DNA of 64,000 nucleotides, taken from Alternaria dauci (lineage: Eukaryota > Ascomycota > Dothideomycetes > Pleosporales > Pleosporaceae). Below, piece by piece: positions 30,179 to 42,167 of this stretch; positions within the stretch are counted from its first letter, which is position 1; each line of letters opens with the position of its first letter. Position numbers and translations under genes: made by a program. The DNA lies in NCBI RefSeq assembly GCF_042100115.1, contig NC_091272.1, positions 4,278,001-4,342,000 on the forward strand, read 5' to 3'. Below the pieces are notes generated by a model. It was not told the DNA's origin. It ran no database searches and saw only the letters and a program-made list of their open reading frames with translations.

Positions 30179-33100
30179 TAAAATTTTGAATGCTATGTAC
30201 ATGTCCATGTCCATGTATTGTGAGATACCGTTGACCTTCCGTCCACAAAGAGCCCTGTTTTTTTTTCTTTTTCTCTGGAGGTCTACCACGCAGTATCAGA
30301 TTGCCGCCACAGGGATTTGGATCACTGCCGCTTATCGCGATATTGATTTGTAAGACTGACTTTTATTGTTTTCCAAGGAAATGGGTCAGTCTGTAAATGA
30401 ATACCTTATTACTGGGACAAGGTAGGCAGTGCAATTCACAGAGCCCTGACACTCTTTGATAAGATCCCTAGTCCGATTTACGACTCGGGACAGCGATTAA
30501 GTTCAGAAATGAGGCTATGACAAAGTCATCCGCGGACGGTAGTAAAGTAGAGCAGCACCTTAGACGAAACCTACTACCTGATGCCATGGTAGTGCTCACC
30601 CAGAATTCCGCTTTGGTATCGTCTTCTCTGAAACAGACATAGTGCATTAAGCTCACCAAGACTGAAGATCTGGGGAGGATACTCGAGGCTTGCTGCTACT
30701 TTGACAGGTAGTGCACCGGCATCCGGTTCTAGACCCCAGCAGGACGAGACGCGTGTCGCATCAAAAATGGGCTGGTCCGTCTCGAAGATTTTACCTGTAG
30801 CGCTCTGCATAGGCCGACTGGTCTTTGGTGTGGAACACTATGAAACAGACTCTGTTGTGTAGCTCTATGGGTAAGAGTTCAGCCAGAGAATGGGTCAGGG
30901 TCTGGCAATCAGGTCTAGAACTAGACCCCTTTTATGGTTTGGGACGGGCCGATAAGCGGTTGCAATTCCCTTTGGTTTCTTTATGCGTGGTCGGGCCTCT
31001 TGTCGAGGACGATGCTGAAGCTGTTGCGGATAGGAGATGGCTTGCCTAACGCTTTGAGCGTGCGCGCGGACCAAGCGGACGGGCGGCATGCGGCTCACTG
31101 GGAATAAGAAACAGACTCGAGTGCAGTGAACTAGAGTGCTGCGGCTTGCGATTCAAGACATGAGGAGATTAGGAGAAGTTTGGCTGCAAGAAAAATTCCC
31201 TTTGTTGATGCGGCCTCTTGAATTGCGCTTGGAAGATGCAGATGAAGTGCCAAAGATAGCACACTGGGAGATGTCGGCAAAAATAATTGCTCATCGTCAC
31301 AGGCTGGCTGGTTTGGAGATTCAAAAGGCTGTGATGAACGGTATAAGGCCGGCCAAGTGATTTTCTGCCTTGCATAACCTCTGCCAATGCTCTGTCTGAC
31401 CAAGGCTTGTAGGCATGGCCTTGCCATCAAGACCGGTGTAAGCCCGCGTGTAGTATTACCCTCGACGCCTCAGATGGCACTGCTTGCAGTCGTCCTTTGC
31501 AATTGTCTAGGCTGGATACATTTCTCTACGTGGAGATGCATGTGGGTGACGCGTCTTGTGTACAGCCTCGCTCGAGCGCGAAATTTCTGCTGCTGGTAAG
31601 AGATGCGCAGTCTAACTTGTATCGAGGTTTGCCGATTGTCGGTATCGGGTAGACTGACTCTGTGCCTGCGATGCGGATCTGATAGGCAGGGTCTGTCTTC
31701 ATCTTACCATGGGTGGCTAGTTGCGCAAGAAGCATGAGCAATTTGCAGCGATTTCCTATTGGATGGAAGGGTCCCCGCGCCCGTCGAGAAGTGACAGCTG
31801 TGACGTTGTTGACTCAAGACGAGTGTTTCAAGAATTGAGGTATCGTGGCCAGTGGAATCGGGGAAGCAGGTAGTGTTGAGTTGCTCCACGGGACTGGGAC
31901 GGAGATTGCCGAACCCAAGTCGGACTCGGATGAGGGAGGGGAGGGTGTAGATCGGAATTTGTGGCCTGATGAAATCCGGCGCTGACAGGCTTGACAGGTG
32001 TGGGCGAAAACTGGCGCACGACAGAGATGGACTTGTTGATGGACCGGCGCGGGCAGGTTGTCCGAGGGACTTGCTGACGTCGAATGCTAGCAGTGGTTGT
32101 ACATGCATGACAGAATGGTGTCACGGAGGGTGAGCCGCAACTGCGCCAGGCAAGCGCATACGAGGCCTGTGGTAAGAAGCTGAGGAGTAGAGATGCATCG
32201 AGACTCTGGCTCGTCTGCACCTGCTTTGCTGGTAGTTGGCATGCAGCCGTGATGGGCGCCCAAGCCACCAAGCCGGTGGGTTGTGGCTCGAGGGCTAAAC
32301 GGCACGGCAGTTTATTGGCGCAGAACAGGTGTGAATGGACGAATGGCAGCTAGGGCTCGCAAGTTTGCCCTAAGAAAGGGAAGAATGACAGCACAGCCTC
32401 AGTGGTGGTGCAGCACGGCAGGGCGGGATTGGCGTACATGTCGAGGCATCGGAGTTGGCGAGCATGCGCCGACAGTGCATCAAGTGCGTAATGCCTAGCT
32501 GCAGAGCGAGAGTGCGGAGGATGCCCAGCTGGATGCCACTGCCTTGGAGGTGCTGGTGGCGGACCCAGAACAGTAGTGATTGTACAGAGAATAAAAAAAA
32601 ATAGCAGCAATACGTCAGGCCTTGGATCTCGTGGCAGATGCAGCGTGTCCGGTACTGTGGTAGGTATCAGTGTGGTAAGGCCGAAGACTTGTCCCACTTG
32701 TCCCCCGGCGGCGCTCAGGAGAGCATGTGCTGGGCGGTGATCGGCATTGCGCGCCCAACGGGGTTTGGCCTGCTTCCTTCTATTTCGAGAAGGGGGACTC
32801 CGCCTCAGTGTGAAACGCCTCCTCGGCCATGATCCCTTGAACTCCCTCGCTCTGCTCTCCCACCCGCTGCACACTTCAATCCCATCGTCTGCCGTCTTCA
32901 CCCACCGACAACTCTCTCCCACCCACCCAAAACACTCGCTGCATTTTCTCTCTTGGACAATCGCGCGCGCGCACATTCCGCCAAACGACGCGCGGATCTA
33001 TCGGCACAGCCACACTTCCGGCAGAACCGGCCCAGCAGAGGAGCTGACGACGACTTTCAGCACGCTAACCGCTCTTGTCACGCACCCAGTTCCAGCAGCA

Positions 33101-33188
33101 CAACACCCCCAAGACATCCGCTCGCCTGCCTAAGGACCGCCCAAACGCGATCAGCGACTCCCCAGCACCTCAAACAATCAACACCGAC
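30179..33188. other. 3-kb gap upstream of bZIP gene
   Basis: No convincing gene. A T-rich run near 30258-30270 marks the PPR 3' end. A minus-strand frame at 30574-30810 is the most protein-like short piece but has no family. From about 32840 the plus strand becomes strongly C/T-rich with few purines, the usual look of a fungal transcription start region, so the bZIP leader probably begins there. A three-codon upstream frame (ATG at 32828, stop TGA) lies at its edge. Confidence 0.45.
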
Positions 33189-35036
33189 ATGGCTACCGCA
33201 GTCCAGCCTGCCATGACCATGGCCCCCTTCAACCAGCACCCTAATCAATGCGTCGACCCCAACGAGTTCTTCGACTTTGGCCAGATGCCCTCGCCCACGC
33301 AGCCGGCCACACTCAAGAGGGAGTCGAGTGCGACGTCGGCCATGGCCAGTCCCACCAGCACAAACATCGACGACGACCTGCAGACGCCCGCAAAGCCCAG
33401 CCACGAGTACGAGCGCTTCAAGCAGCAGACTGGCCTGCCCACCGGATCCCTCCCCGGCCTGAATGCTGCATATAACACCGGCTTCCCCATGTTCTCGTCC
33501 ACCGGCTTGGACGAGATGGCCATGATGGGCGGCGACTCGATCATGGACGGCACCTGGAACTCCGGCCTGCCCATGGACGTGGGTATCAACATGGGCGTCG
33601 ACTACCGCCAGAACAGCTTTGCCTTCAACGATGCTTCCGACGACTACGTTGACCCAAGCGCCATCACGCAAGAGGAGGTCGCCAACGTCCGGGTATGGCC
33701 CGGCATGCATCAACAGCAAGCTGCCATGGCCAAGGCGCAGGCGCAGGCCCAGCAGCAGCGAGCACAACAGTTGGCCCACCAGAAGCAACAGCAGGCCATG
33801 CAGCAACAACAACAACAACAACAACAACAGAACCGCATGCCCTCCACTAGCTCCGCCAGCCGCAAGACATCGAGCCCGCTCAGCGACGCCCACACCGAGG
33901 AGATGATTACCCGTGTCGTCGCCCAGATCCGCGCCGACAGCCAGAACGCGTCTGCCTCGATGCAGAACGACAACCAAGGCCTCCTACCCCACATCATCCG
34001 CGCAAAAAAGGACGAGGAGGACATGGACGAGGACGAGAGGCTGCTTGCTTCCGAGGAAGGCAAGAAGCTGAGCTCCAAGGAGCGCCGCCAGCTCCGTAAC
34101 AAGGTCTCGGCCCGCGCTTTCCGCTCAAGAAGGAAGGGTAAGCCAACACGATAATCACTACCTACGTAGCATCAGCTGACTTTACTAGAATACATTGGCC
34201 AGCTCGAAGGCGAGGTTGCCATGAAGGTCAACGAGGCCAACGAACTCCGCGCCCAGAACCGCCTCCTCATGGAGGAGAACGCCCGCTCCCGCGCCTTCAT
34301 CGAGCGCCTGCTCCGCCACCAAGCTTTCACTCCCTTCCTCGAGGAGCTCTCCCGCGACGAGTCGCTCCAGGCTAAGCCGGCCATGACCTCGATGCCCTCA
34401 ACCTCAACACCTGTCGCCACTGCTCCTGCCCCGGCTCAGTTCCAGCAACAACAGCAGCAGTTCAACGGCATGTCGCAGGCTGAGAACACCCACGTCGGCA
34501 TGACCATGGTCCCCGAGCCCCAAATCGACTTCGCCATGCTCAACTTGAACAACAACACCAACGGCAACAACTGGGGTGTCAACAACAGCTTCAACTTCCA
34601 GCAGCCAGTCGCTTTCGCCGTCACTGAGCTGCCCGAGGGCCCTAGCAACCCCCTTGACATCGAGGCCATGTCTGGCAAGGGATACAGCGCTATCCTGAAT
34701 GCCGAGGACGACTCACCTGTCGACGATGTCAAGGCTGACTACCCCGTCATTGAGCGCCCCGTCCAGTCCGAGCCCGCCGCTGCCACCGAAGAGACCGAAG
34801 AGGAGGATGCTGAATACGACCTCTACTACTCGTCATCTGCTCCCTCCACAACTGCACCGCTTCAAGAACAAGAGGCGCTCTTCACCAACCCCGAGAAGGC
34901 CTTTGCACACTACTCGCTCGTCATGTCAGATGACGCCAACGAGGCTCTTCTAGCAGAGCGTCTGGAGAGGAAAATCGCCGCAATGAGCCCCGTCATGCAA
35001 AGAATAGCCGACATCACATCGATGCTCGACTCATAG
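33189..35036 (+). CDS. bZIP transcription factor with polyglutamine tract
   Basis: Two exons (33189-34137, 34189-35036; intron GTAAGC..TACTAG) encode 598 residues. The start is the first ATG in frame. The basic region near residues 300-317 reads NKVSARAFRSRRK, and the intron falls exactly at its end. The second exon begins EYIGQLEGEVAMKVNEANEL, a zipper running to about residue 355 with a Leu/Met/Val heptad pattern. The N-terminal half is acidic and Met/Pro-rich (activation-like) and contains Gln-Ala repeats and a pure run of eleven Gln. The C-terminal half has Gln runs and an acidic block (EETEEEDAEYDLYY). The protein should bind DNA as a dimer in the nucleus. It resembles a widespread Pezizomycotina bZIP family, but no specific name is certain. 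Confidence 0.92.
33801..33830 (+). repeat. CAA/CAG tract coding polyglutamine
   Basis: An almost pure CAA run bounded by CAG triplets, inside the first exon of the bZIP gene. Its in-frame repeat length could vary between isolates and alter the activation region. Confidence 0.9.
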
Positions 35037-36117
35037 CTCAATCTAAAGGCTTCACTTGTCCTTCTCTTCTGATTCTCTTCGCGTGCGTATACTGCAGCAT
35101 CTTTATTTGATAGACTGGCCCTACATGATTGTAACGATTCCCTTTGTTTGATCATATACAGCCACACAGCGAGTAGGCTTCTCTCTTTCTTTTTCCTTTG
35201 TCATCTCGGTACTGTGCGGCGGTATCAAGCGTACTTTGCTTTTTGTTCTCGACGGCGTTCAACGGCAATGGATTTTCTTGTAGATATATTTGACCCCGAG
35301 GTCGATTGGGGTGAAGGAAGACGAGGTGGAACCGACATTATGTAGAGTGAATGTGGGACTGAATATAGTGTTGAAAGTCAATCTTCTGTTCCGTGTCGCC
35401 TACTGCGGTGCCTGCTCCATGTGGAGTCATCAGCCACCAACCTTCGAAAAGGATTCGAGTATGTCTTGTCTCCCGCTCGTCCGTCGACATATCTCTCCTC
35501 CTATCTACCAAGTATCGCGCCCCCCACGTCCTCTGCCCTATACACTTTACCCATATTAACCACCCGTTCCCCCGTGTCTGCAACATTCCCAATCAGTACT
35601 CCCTGCATACAGGTTATCGGCGACGTTAATCTATGTATCTTCCGCTTTCATACTCGCCACATGCTACAATCCTTCTATGCCTACCGTTTACGCATCTTCA
35701 CCAACGCGACCCTCTTTTATAACGGTATTCATGCGTCGGGTACTATGATTGACTGCCGGAACAATAGCATGTATAGTGTTATAGGGATGTATCCTGGGGG
35801 TATAATATCTAAAGTATGGGTGAAAGGCAGGGATGTGGAAGTAGATGGCAGACGGCAGACGGCAGACGGAAGATTGGTAGCGAAGGAGGATTTCGTGGGG
35901 GGATGGCGGTGATGCTTGAGGGTGGTGGAAAGTGAAGGTATCCGTAACAGCGTAAATGATGATCGTCTTCATTAATTAAACACAAAAGAACCTGCTAAGC
36001 TCTCTATCATCCCTCGAGAGCTCATACTATCCAAACCAGTTGAACGCCCCAGATCCCTAGATAAACACACAAGAATTGAAGTATCCCCTTACACCACTCT
36101 GTACTTTTCCGACTATC
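35037..36117. other. Intergenic, 1.1 kb
   Basis: 3' flanks of two convergent genes. A 7-base unit, GGCAGAC, is repeated three times at 35847-35867. Several CT-rich stretches and only chance frames; no gene seen. Confidence 0.4.
35847..35867. repeat. Three tandem copies of GGCAGAC
   Basis: Short perfect 7-base tandem repeat in intergenic DNA. No function is evident. Confidence 0.8.
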
Positions 36118-36406
36118 CTACTTCCTCTCTATATCCGCCAGAGTTATGCCGCCGCTGAGAGCATTCCTTGCGCGTGCATGTTGCTCTTGCCAACGTGTTC
36201 GTGCCTGGTCGACGGCTGCGCCTTCTTTTGCTGCAACGATTGTTGTGTAGGTTATACCAACGGCTTGGAACAGGTGTTAGTTTGTTTTCGTTGCGTATAT
36301 GAGTAAGAAAAGAGTGGGATTGGGAATCGCATGTGCATCGATGATGGGAGGATTTACCAAGAAACGCGGCGAAGGAGGGAAGGAAGGATTTTGCTACCGC
36401 TGGCAT
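36118..36406 (-). CDS. Small single-pass membrane protein (64 aa), probably mitochondrial
   Basis: Two exons (36406-36358, 36263-36118) encode 64 residues. The 94-base intron has a GTAAAT donor, a perfect CTAAC branch site, and an AAG acceptor. The first exon reads MPAVAKSFLPSFAAFL; joined to AVGITYTTIVAAKEGAAV it makes one hydrophobic helix near the N-terminus. A charged amphipathic tail follows (DQARTRWQEQHARARNAL) and ends ADIERK. This layout, a short positive N-terminus, one helix and a helical charged tail, is typical of small inner-membrane proteins such as respiratory-complex accessory subunits. I cannot name the family. The splice signals, the in-frame join and the sensible product are the evidence; each half alone would be overlooked. 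Confidence 0.68.
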
Positions 36407-38569
36407 TTTGGTTGTTGATTATGTTTTTGCGGGTCGAGTCGAATTGGATTTGACAGTGAGATGGCTTGCTGACTTTGGCGATGACCGTTGGTTTGAGAGT
36501 TCTTTTGTTGCGAGATGTACTGCTGTATATGCGATATGATGCGATAGTAGTAGATGTGACTGTAGCTGAGGATTGCTGTGGCTGGATGATGATGATGAAC
36601 AACCAACTCATGAAAACCACCAGCCTTATATCCACCTGCTACAAGCCCTCAAACGCAACAACAATACGATTCGGTACCTACCGAAGCTGCGTGATCCCAC
36701 GACCCCAGAATCGGCCTGTGACAACATGCCAAAAAACACAAGCCTGGGTTCTGGGATCGCGAGACACAACAGCCACTCTGCAAGATCATTGGTCGGATTC
36801 GCCGAATATACGTCTACATCGTCTGATACGTTGCTGCGGAGAATGGCGAAGGGAGCGTTGGTGGCGAGACATGAAAGCGAGAACGCGGTGTTCGGGCTGT
36901 GCCGGGATGGTGTGTGGGGTGACCCGTTGGCGAGGGTCGTACGATAGTAGAGCGACCGCTCAGTCGGATCCGTGCGCAGGGATGAAAGGAAACCTGCTTC
37001 GGGTGGTTGCCGATGGATTTTTTGGAGTTGTTTTCTACGATGACGACAATCGCGGGACTGTAGTGGCTTGTAGGTAGGCTTGATGGTGGAACATGCCCTG
37101 GCAGAGAGAAAGCGGTTAGTGCCGTGCAAGCAGCGATCAACTCGGTCACCTTGTGTTTGAGCATCACCATTGTACATTCTCGAACTTCGATTTCCTCAAG
37201 TCACGGCAGAATGTGTTGGTAGGCGGTGCACGGCTATCTAAGATGATGCCCACGACGCCTCGTCGCCATTTTCCAAGCTTCGTGTCTTGCTGCTCCGGAT
37301 GATGTAAACATGGACAATACAGAGACTTTACGACTGACGGATCAATTATTTTACTGAAAAGGAATTCAAGAGACGCTCCATAAGCCTGCTGTTTTGTTCC
37401 ACTTTTTCGTGTCGCGTCGCCATGCAGACCACGTTACGTCTACGGATCCAAGGTATTATGCGATCACTTCGCTTTCGCATATGTGAACGATGACCAAGGG
37501 TTCGCAGCGAGAGAGGAGTCCAATTTCTGTGAATGAACAGGTCTTTGACACATTCCACATATACCTCACATGCATCCCACATCTCCGATGTACTACGAGT
37601 CAACACTGCTATATCGACGGACGATAGCCACGTCTCTACGAACGTTCAATCTACCGCCTTGACATCCAACTGCAACGCCGTTGTTCATGCGGCTGATCTT
37701 ACACGAACAGCCTACGTCACCCACTTAGCATCACTGACTTCTTCTCATCGTCGTTATACTAGGCCGACACAGTGACAAAAAGCGCGATGTGCAGCATGAG
37801 TAAGCCGCGAATCTGATCTGGCAGATTGTGATGCCGCGTATGTAGCGGCGGTGTAATAGCATGGATACTTTTGGCAGTGTGGCGTGTTCGATTGTTACTC
37901 GCTGACAATAGGTAAGATAGGAAGTCGGTGCGTTTCAGGTGATACAAAGGAAGGCCTGTGGCGGGAGTGCCCTCTATAAATAGGTCTTCACAGTAGAGGA
38001 TGAGATTCACCAATGGTGATCGGACATAGTTCAAGGTAAAGTTAGATTTATTAAAGAAATAATGGATAAACTACTCGGACACCCGTTTGCCCTGCAGAAA
38101 ACTGCAAATGTGCACAAATGCTCCCAAACAAGACAACTCCTCCACCAATACGCAGGCGCGTCCTTTATTCCTTTCCGTCGTTTCCAGAGACAGCGACGCT
38201 CAAACCCGTTACATGTACCCGCGAGTCTGGGACTCAAGCGAGTACAAGCATAAGGCGTGCATCTAGCTTCCTCTTCCACCTGTTTCTTCGCTTCCGCCGC
38301 CTATGCGTGAAGCCGGAGTCCTAGGGCTGAGCAATGTATGAACCAACCAGACAGCATTTGCGGGCCGACCCAGTTGGGCCGACGCAGGTACTGTCTGATC
38401 TGCTACGAGTCCGTACCCAGATGTTGTCCCACGCCTCCGGCTGGCTACCAGAGTCATCATTCGTTTGGTCGTTAATTCGTGTCGTTCGTCGTCGTCAATA
38501 CATGCGTAGTCCGTTGGAACGGATCCCATGCGCAAAAGTGGAGATGTGTCAAAAGTCAACCTTCAGTCA
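36407..38569. other. Intergenic, 2.2 kb
   Basis: Upstream of the small membrane-protein gene and downstream of the 126-residue orphan. Plus-strand frame 36466-37077 has Met runs and many Cys, Arg and Trp, a composition that argues against coding. Minus-strand frame 38263-38559 starts just after the orphan's stop codon and may be 3' UTR. No gene called. Confidence 0.4.
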
Positions 38570-38950
38570 TCACGGATCTTCATAGTCGTAGAAACCGTCG
38601 AAGAGATCCGTGACCACCTTCAGCATCGGCTCCATCAAAGTTCGTTCATCCTCTGGTAGTCCACCAAAGATGCGGAGTCGTTGAGTCTCCAACTCTTGCT
38701 CTTGTTCCTCCTGAAGTCGAAGCCGGGTTTGCCATGCAGTGTAAGTTTGCTGCCAGTGATTTGCGGTGGCATTTGCAGTGGGGTGGCTTCGAGGATGGAA
38801 GCAGGAGCTTGTTGCAGAGAGAGTTGAAGAGGTAGTGCTGACGGATTCGCTTCGAGTATGATTGATGATTTGCGGGGGTGAATTGTCGTTGTGGTTGTTG
38901 CGGTTCCGAGGACGGCTTCTTGTTCGTTTTCTGTTGTGACGCTTGCCCAT
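38570..38950 (-). CDS. Hypothetical protein, 126 aa
   Basis: One exon. The frame extends upstream, but the Met at 38950 begins a basic start (MGKRHNRKRTRSRPRNRNN) that could be a nuclear localisation signal. A Ser/Thr-rich linker follows, then a helical, Gln/Glu-rich stretch (TRLRLQEEQEQELETQRLR) that may form a short coiled coil. The acidic C-terminus (KVVTDLFDGFYDYEDP) reads like an interaction peptide. No family is recognised. Composition shifts and a clean acidic end make it more credible than nearby chance frames, but it could still be spurious. Confidence 0.5.
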   Translation of the reverse strand: MGKRHNRKRTRSRPRNRNNHNDNSPPQIINHTRSESVSTTSSTLSATSSCFHPRSHPTANATANHWQQTYTAWQTRLRLQEEQEQELETQRLRIFGGLPEDERTLMEPMLKVVTDLFDGFYDYEDP

Positions 38951-40502
38951 GTCGTCTATTCCAAGTATTTGTTGATGCGTGAATAAGTAATAATAGGTTT
39001 GAGGGGAGAGGTAGAGAGGTGGGGCGAAAAGCCGCAAAGGCGGCTGATAGTCTCAGGAGAGTCAAGCCTACGAGCAAGATACTTACCCAGCCTTATATAC
39101 ATGGGACGACATTACATCACGTATGCAGGTACAAGCCAAGTCAAGGATGTCTGTAGGCTGCATAGTGACTCAGAGCCGCGCGATGGTGTGACGGGGAGAA
39201 GGAAGATGCTAGATCAGGGCCCAGATGACAGCAAATCCAGGCCCACAGTTGCATCCGTGCCCGCGCGTGATTGGTCAGATGGCATCGCGGTCCAAGCCGA
39301 ACTTCGGGACCTGCAGGAGTCATCCTCGCGCTGGGCATGCACAACTCATGAACCCGCAGAGTCTTCACCTCTCTTTGCCCAACATTTATTGCAATTTCCT
39401 TGTTTCACCTTCTTTGCTTCTTCGACTCACAACTTCTGACGACATTCATACACACAAAGGGCGCGCGTGATGAGCACAGCCGTGGCGATACGTTATTCTG
39501 CCCTTTCTTCACGACCACGGGGCTTTTGAATACTGGGGCTATGCAAGAGTCATTGCGAATGTCGGGGACGAATGACTGCGAACAAGCGCATGCCGGATTT
39601 GTACCTTCTAGATGACGGCCATGTGCCTGGCCATGCGACGACCTAGGATCGCGGAGGGCGGATGGAAAACCTCGACCGCGCTCTGACCGCCATGGGGTCG
39701 AGGGTGACGGGATGCGCTGCGTGGGGATGCCACCTCACGTTGCCGACCGCCATGTCAAGTAGACGGTGAACGCGAACCTGGACGTTATACCTAGGGTGCT
39801 AACACGGAAGGAAGTTTTCGACGAGAGACATCCGCACAGGCTTCATGACCCATGTCATCTGCCTCACTAATCATTAGTCTGACCACCCGACCAACGACCA
39901 TGTTCGCAACGCCCTGGAAGAAGAGCCTCGCTGAATTGTCGCCTAGTCGCTGCCTACACTCGCGAACGAAGGATCATGCTAATGCGGGCCAAGTTGCTCG
40001 AGTCAGACGCGTGCACCTGCACCAGGCTGCAGATACTTTGTCGCGCAATCACGTGATCAGCATGGCTGGTTTTTCACCCTCCAGGATAGCCTCACAATTC
40101 CCATATCGACGTCAACGAATTCTCTTGCCTGAGGCACTCGTAACATCATGAGAGTCGGAGCTTCCACATTGTGTTTCGCCGACATCTTACTTTCGGCTCT
40201 CCAATGCATACCCCGACCCCAAGTCAGACTAGGTCGACAATGTCCACCACTCGAAACACCCGAAAAAGCTGCGGAAACACGTAAGCTCAACCATTTCGTG
40301 GTCTAAACAACGTCATCTGTGTCACATCCAGACATGCTCCATCGAATTAGGGCTTTTCGGCTTGTATCGTAGGTGATATTGTCAGATCAGCGGCCCACGG
40401 GTCGCAGGTAAGAACAGATTAAGTAGCCAATATTCCTTCTATCAAGCTGGAGCACTGCCACGTGGAGTCAACATTGCCCTCGGAACACTCTACACTTTCA
40501 TC
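38951..40502. other. Intergenic, 1.55 kb
   Basis: Divergent region between the 126-residue orphan and the cytochrome b561 gene. Frames at 38999-39439 and 39852-40151 on the plus strand have no recognisable content. No gene or element identified. Confidence 0.4.
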
Positions 40503-41398
40503 ATGACTTTCACCACGCGAGCGATGCTGCTCAGCCTAGGTATGGAACTGAGTTGTGAATCAAGGCATCAACTAACTGAAGGTTGGTAGCGACCGCAGCT
40601 TCTGCGCAATACGGCCCTGGTGGTCAATATGGCCCTGGAGGGTTCGGAGGAGATAGTGACGACGATGACACCGATTTCGGCTCATCATTTGGCGGCGGCC
40701 GCGGCGGCTTCTCATTGGAATCACGACAAAAGATCATCATAGCACATGGTGTTCTGGCAGCCCTAGCCTTTGTCTTGTTCTTCCCAGTTGGATCGATCCT
40801 CATACGACTAGGATCATTCCGCGGCGTTTGGCTTGTCCACGGACTATTTCAACTCTTTGCGTACGCCGTGTACATGGCAGCATTCGGCATCGGCGTTTGG
40901 ATGATCAAAAACATACCAGTCAACATGCTCGACAACTACCATCCGATCATTGGTATCACTGTCTTCGTTCTACTCTTCTTCCAGCCCATCCTTGGCTTCG
41001 TACACCATCTCAAGTTCAAGAAATACCATCGCCGAACTATCTGGTCGTACGGTCATCTCTGGCTAGGACGTATCTTAATTACCATGGGCATGATCAACGG
41101 AGGTCTTGGTCTGCTCCTTGCATCGGATGCACCCGCATTTACCGGATTTGCTCCAAGCCAGGGTCAGATAATCGCATATGGAGTCATTGCTGGTATCATG
41201 TGGCTGCTTTGGGTCTCCGCTTCAGTCTATGGAGAGAGTAAGAGGAAGACCTCACGACAAGCAGCATTGAACAAGGAGGTTGATGTTGGATCCTCGCGCC
41301 CTTATGATGATGGAAAGGAATATTATGCGTACGTCGATGGCCGTTTCAGCTCTATCTCCCTTTGCTAACCCTATGACAGGCAACGAAGTTATGCTTGA
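40503..41398 (+). CDS. Stand-alone cytochrome b561-domain membrane protein
   Basis: Three exons (40503-40539, 40590-41328, 41380-41398) encode 264 residues; the last exon adds only six codons and the stop. A signal peptide (MTFTTRAMLLSLATAASA) is split by the first intron. It is followed by a Gly/Tyr-rich repeat (QYGPGGQYGPGGFGG) and an Asp cluster. Five or more membrane helices carry the four His expected for two b-type haems: IIAHGVLA, VHGLFQLF, NYHPIIGI and YGHLWLGR. Many fungal relatives carry an N-terminal DOMON haem domain; here it is absent. Cytochromes b561 pass electrons across membranes, for example from ascorbate to ferric iron; the electron partner here is unknown. Confidence 0.9.
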
Positions 41399-42167
41399 AG
41401 CTATCAATGAGTCCTCAGAGGAAAGCTGATCACAATTAACGTAATCCAATATTCAAAACAATCATGTCGTTATCAAACAGTGTCCTTTCCACGCAGTGCA
41501 TATTCCATAACGTGTCTAATAACTCCTTGTCTTCATGCTTGTCTCCTTCAGACCAGAAATCTTATGTGAAAGCTCTCCCACTCGTCCTCGCAATCTGAAA
41601 CCCAGGCTTTGACAAAAATAGTAGTAGTAAAGCGTATCACTCTCTACTGTTCCCTTACCGTACTAGGTGATGAGTCGTATAACGGTAGAGGAAAGAACCA
41701 GCATGCCTATATACGGTTTGCAAAAACACTGCGCAATCCTCGAGGCGATCTTGTTCTGTTGTGTACAACCAGATACAGCTCGCAATTTACGTGATTATCA
41801 TGGAAAGGCGTGCAGCATAACGCCCAAGTACCAACACATTCTCAGTTCGTCGAGAGGAAGGGACACACATAAAAGATCGAGTGCAACACTGCGCATACAC
41901 TGGAAGAGGTCTTGATGCACGTTCGGTCCCCCGGGTGGAAGTACCACGGTACCCTCTTACTCGGGCCGGTTCAGGGACGAGACAATGATGGAAAGGCCCG
42001 CAGTTTAACAAACAGCAAACAACAAATCAGATGCAGATGTTATCCTTAAAAGAGACGTAATGCGGTGATCATCTTCCCGAGTAATTCCTCCGCATCTTGA
42101 TCTCAACTTCGGCGGGTGTGCAACGTTCTCGCATTCGCATACTTCTTGCTTTGGGCACCACCTCGAT
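41399..42167. other. Intergenic
   Basis: About 0.77 kb between two plus-strand genes. Minus-strand frames at 41787-42235 overlap one another and carry no recognised sequence. Nothing else seen. Confidence 0.4.

Noticed and set aside
32828..32839. Three-codon upstream ORF as a regulatory feature of the bZIP gene
   Set aside because: Not listed as a feature because it is unknown whether the transcript includes it; mentioned only as part of the gap finding.
33078..33977. 299-codon open frame antisense to the bZIP gene
   Set aside because: It mirrors the bZIP exon, with Gly/Val/Leu runs that come from the complement of Gln and Asp codons; no domain or splice signals of its own.
36466..37077. 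203-codon plus-strand frame
   Set aside because: Met runs and excess Cys, Trp and Arg, and it covers the region upstream of the small spliced gene; no recognisable fold.
38263..38559. 98-codon minus-strand frame right after the 126-residue orphan
   Set aside because: Starts 11 bases past the orphan's stop in another frame; most simply its 3' UTR.
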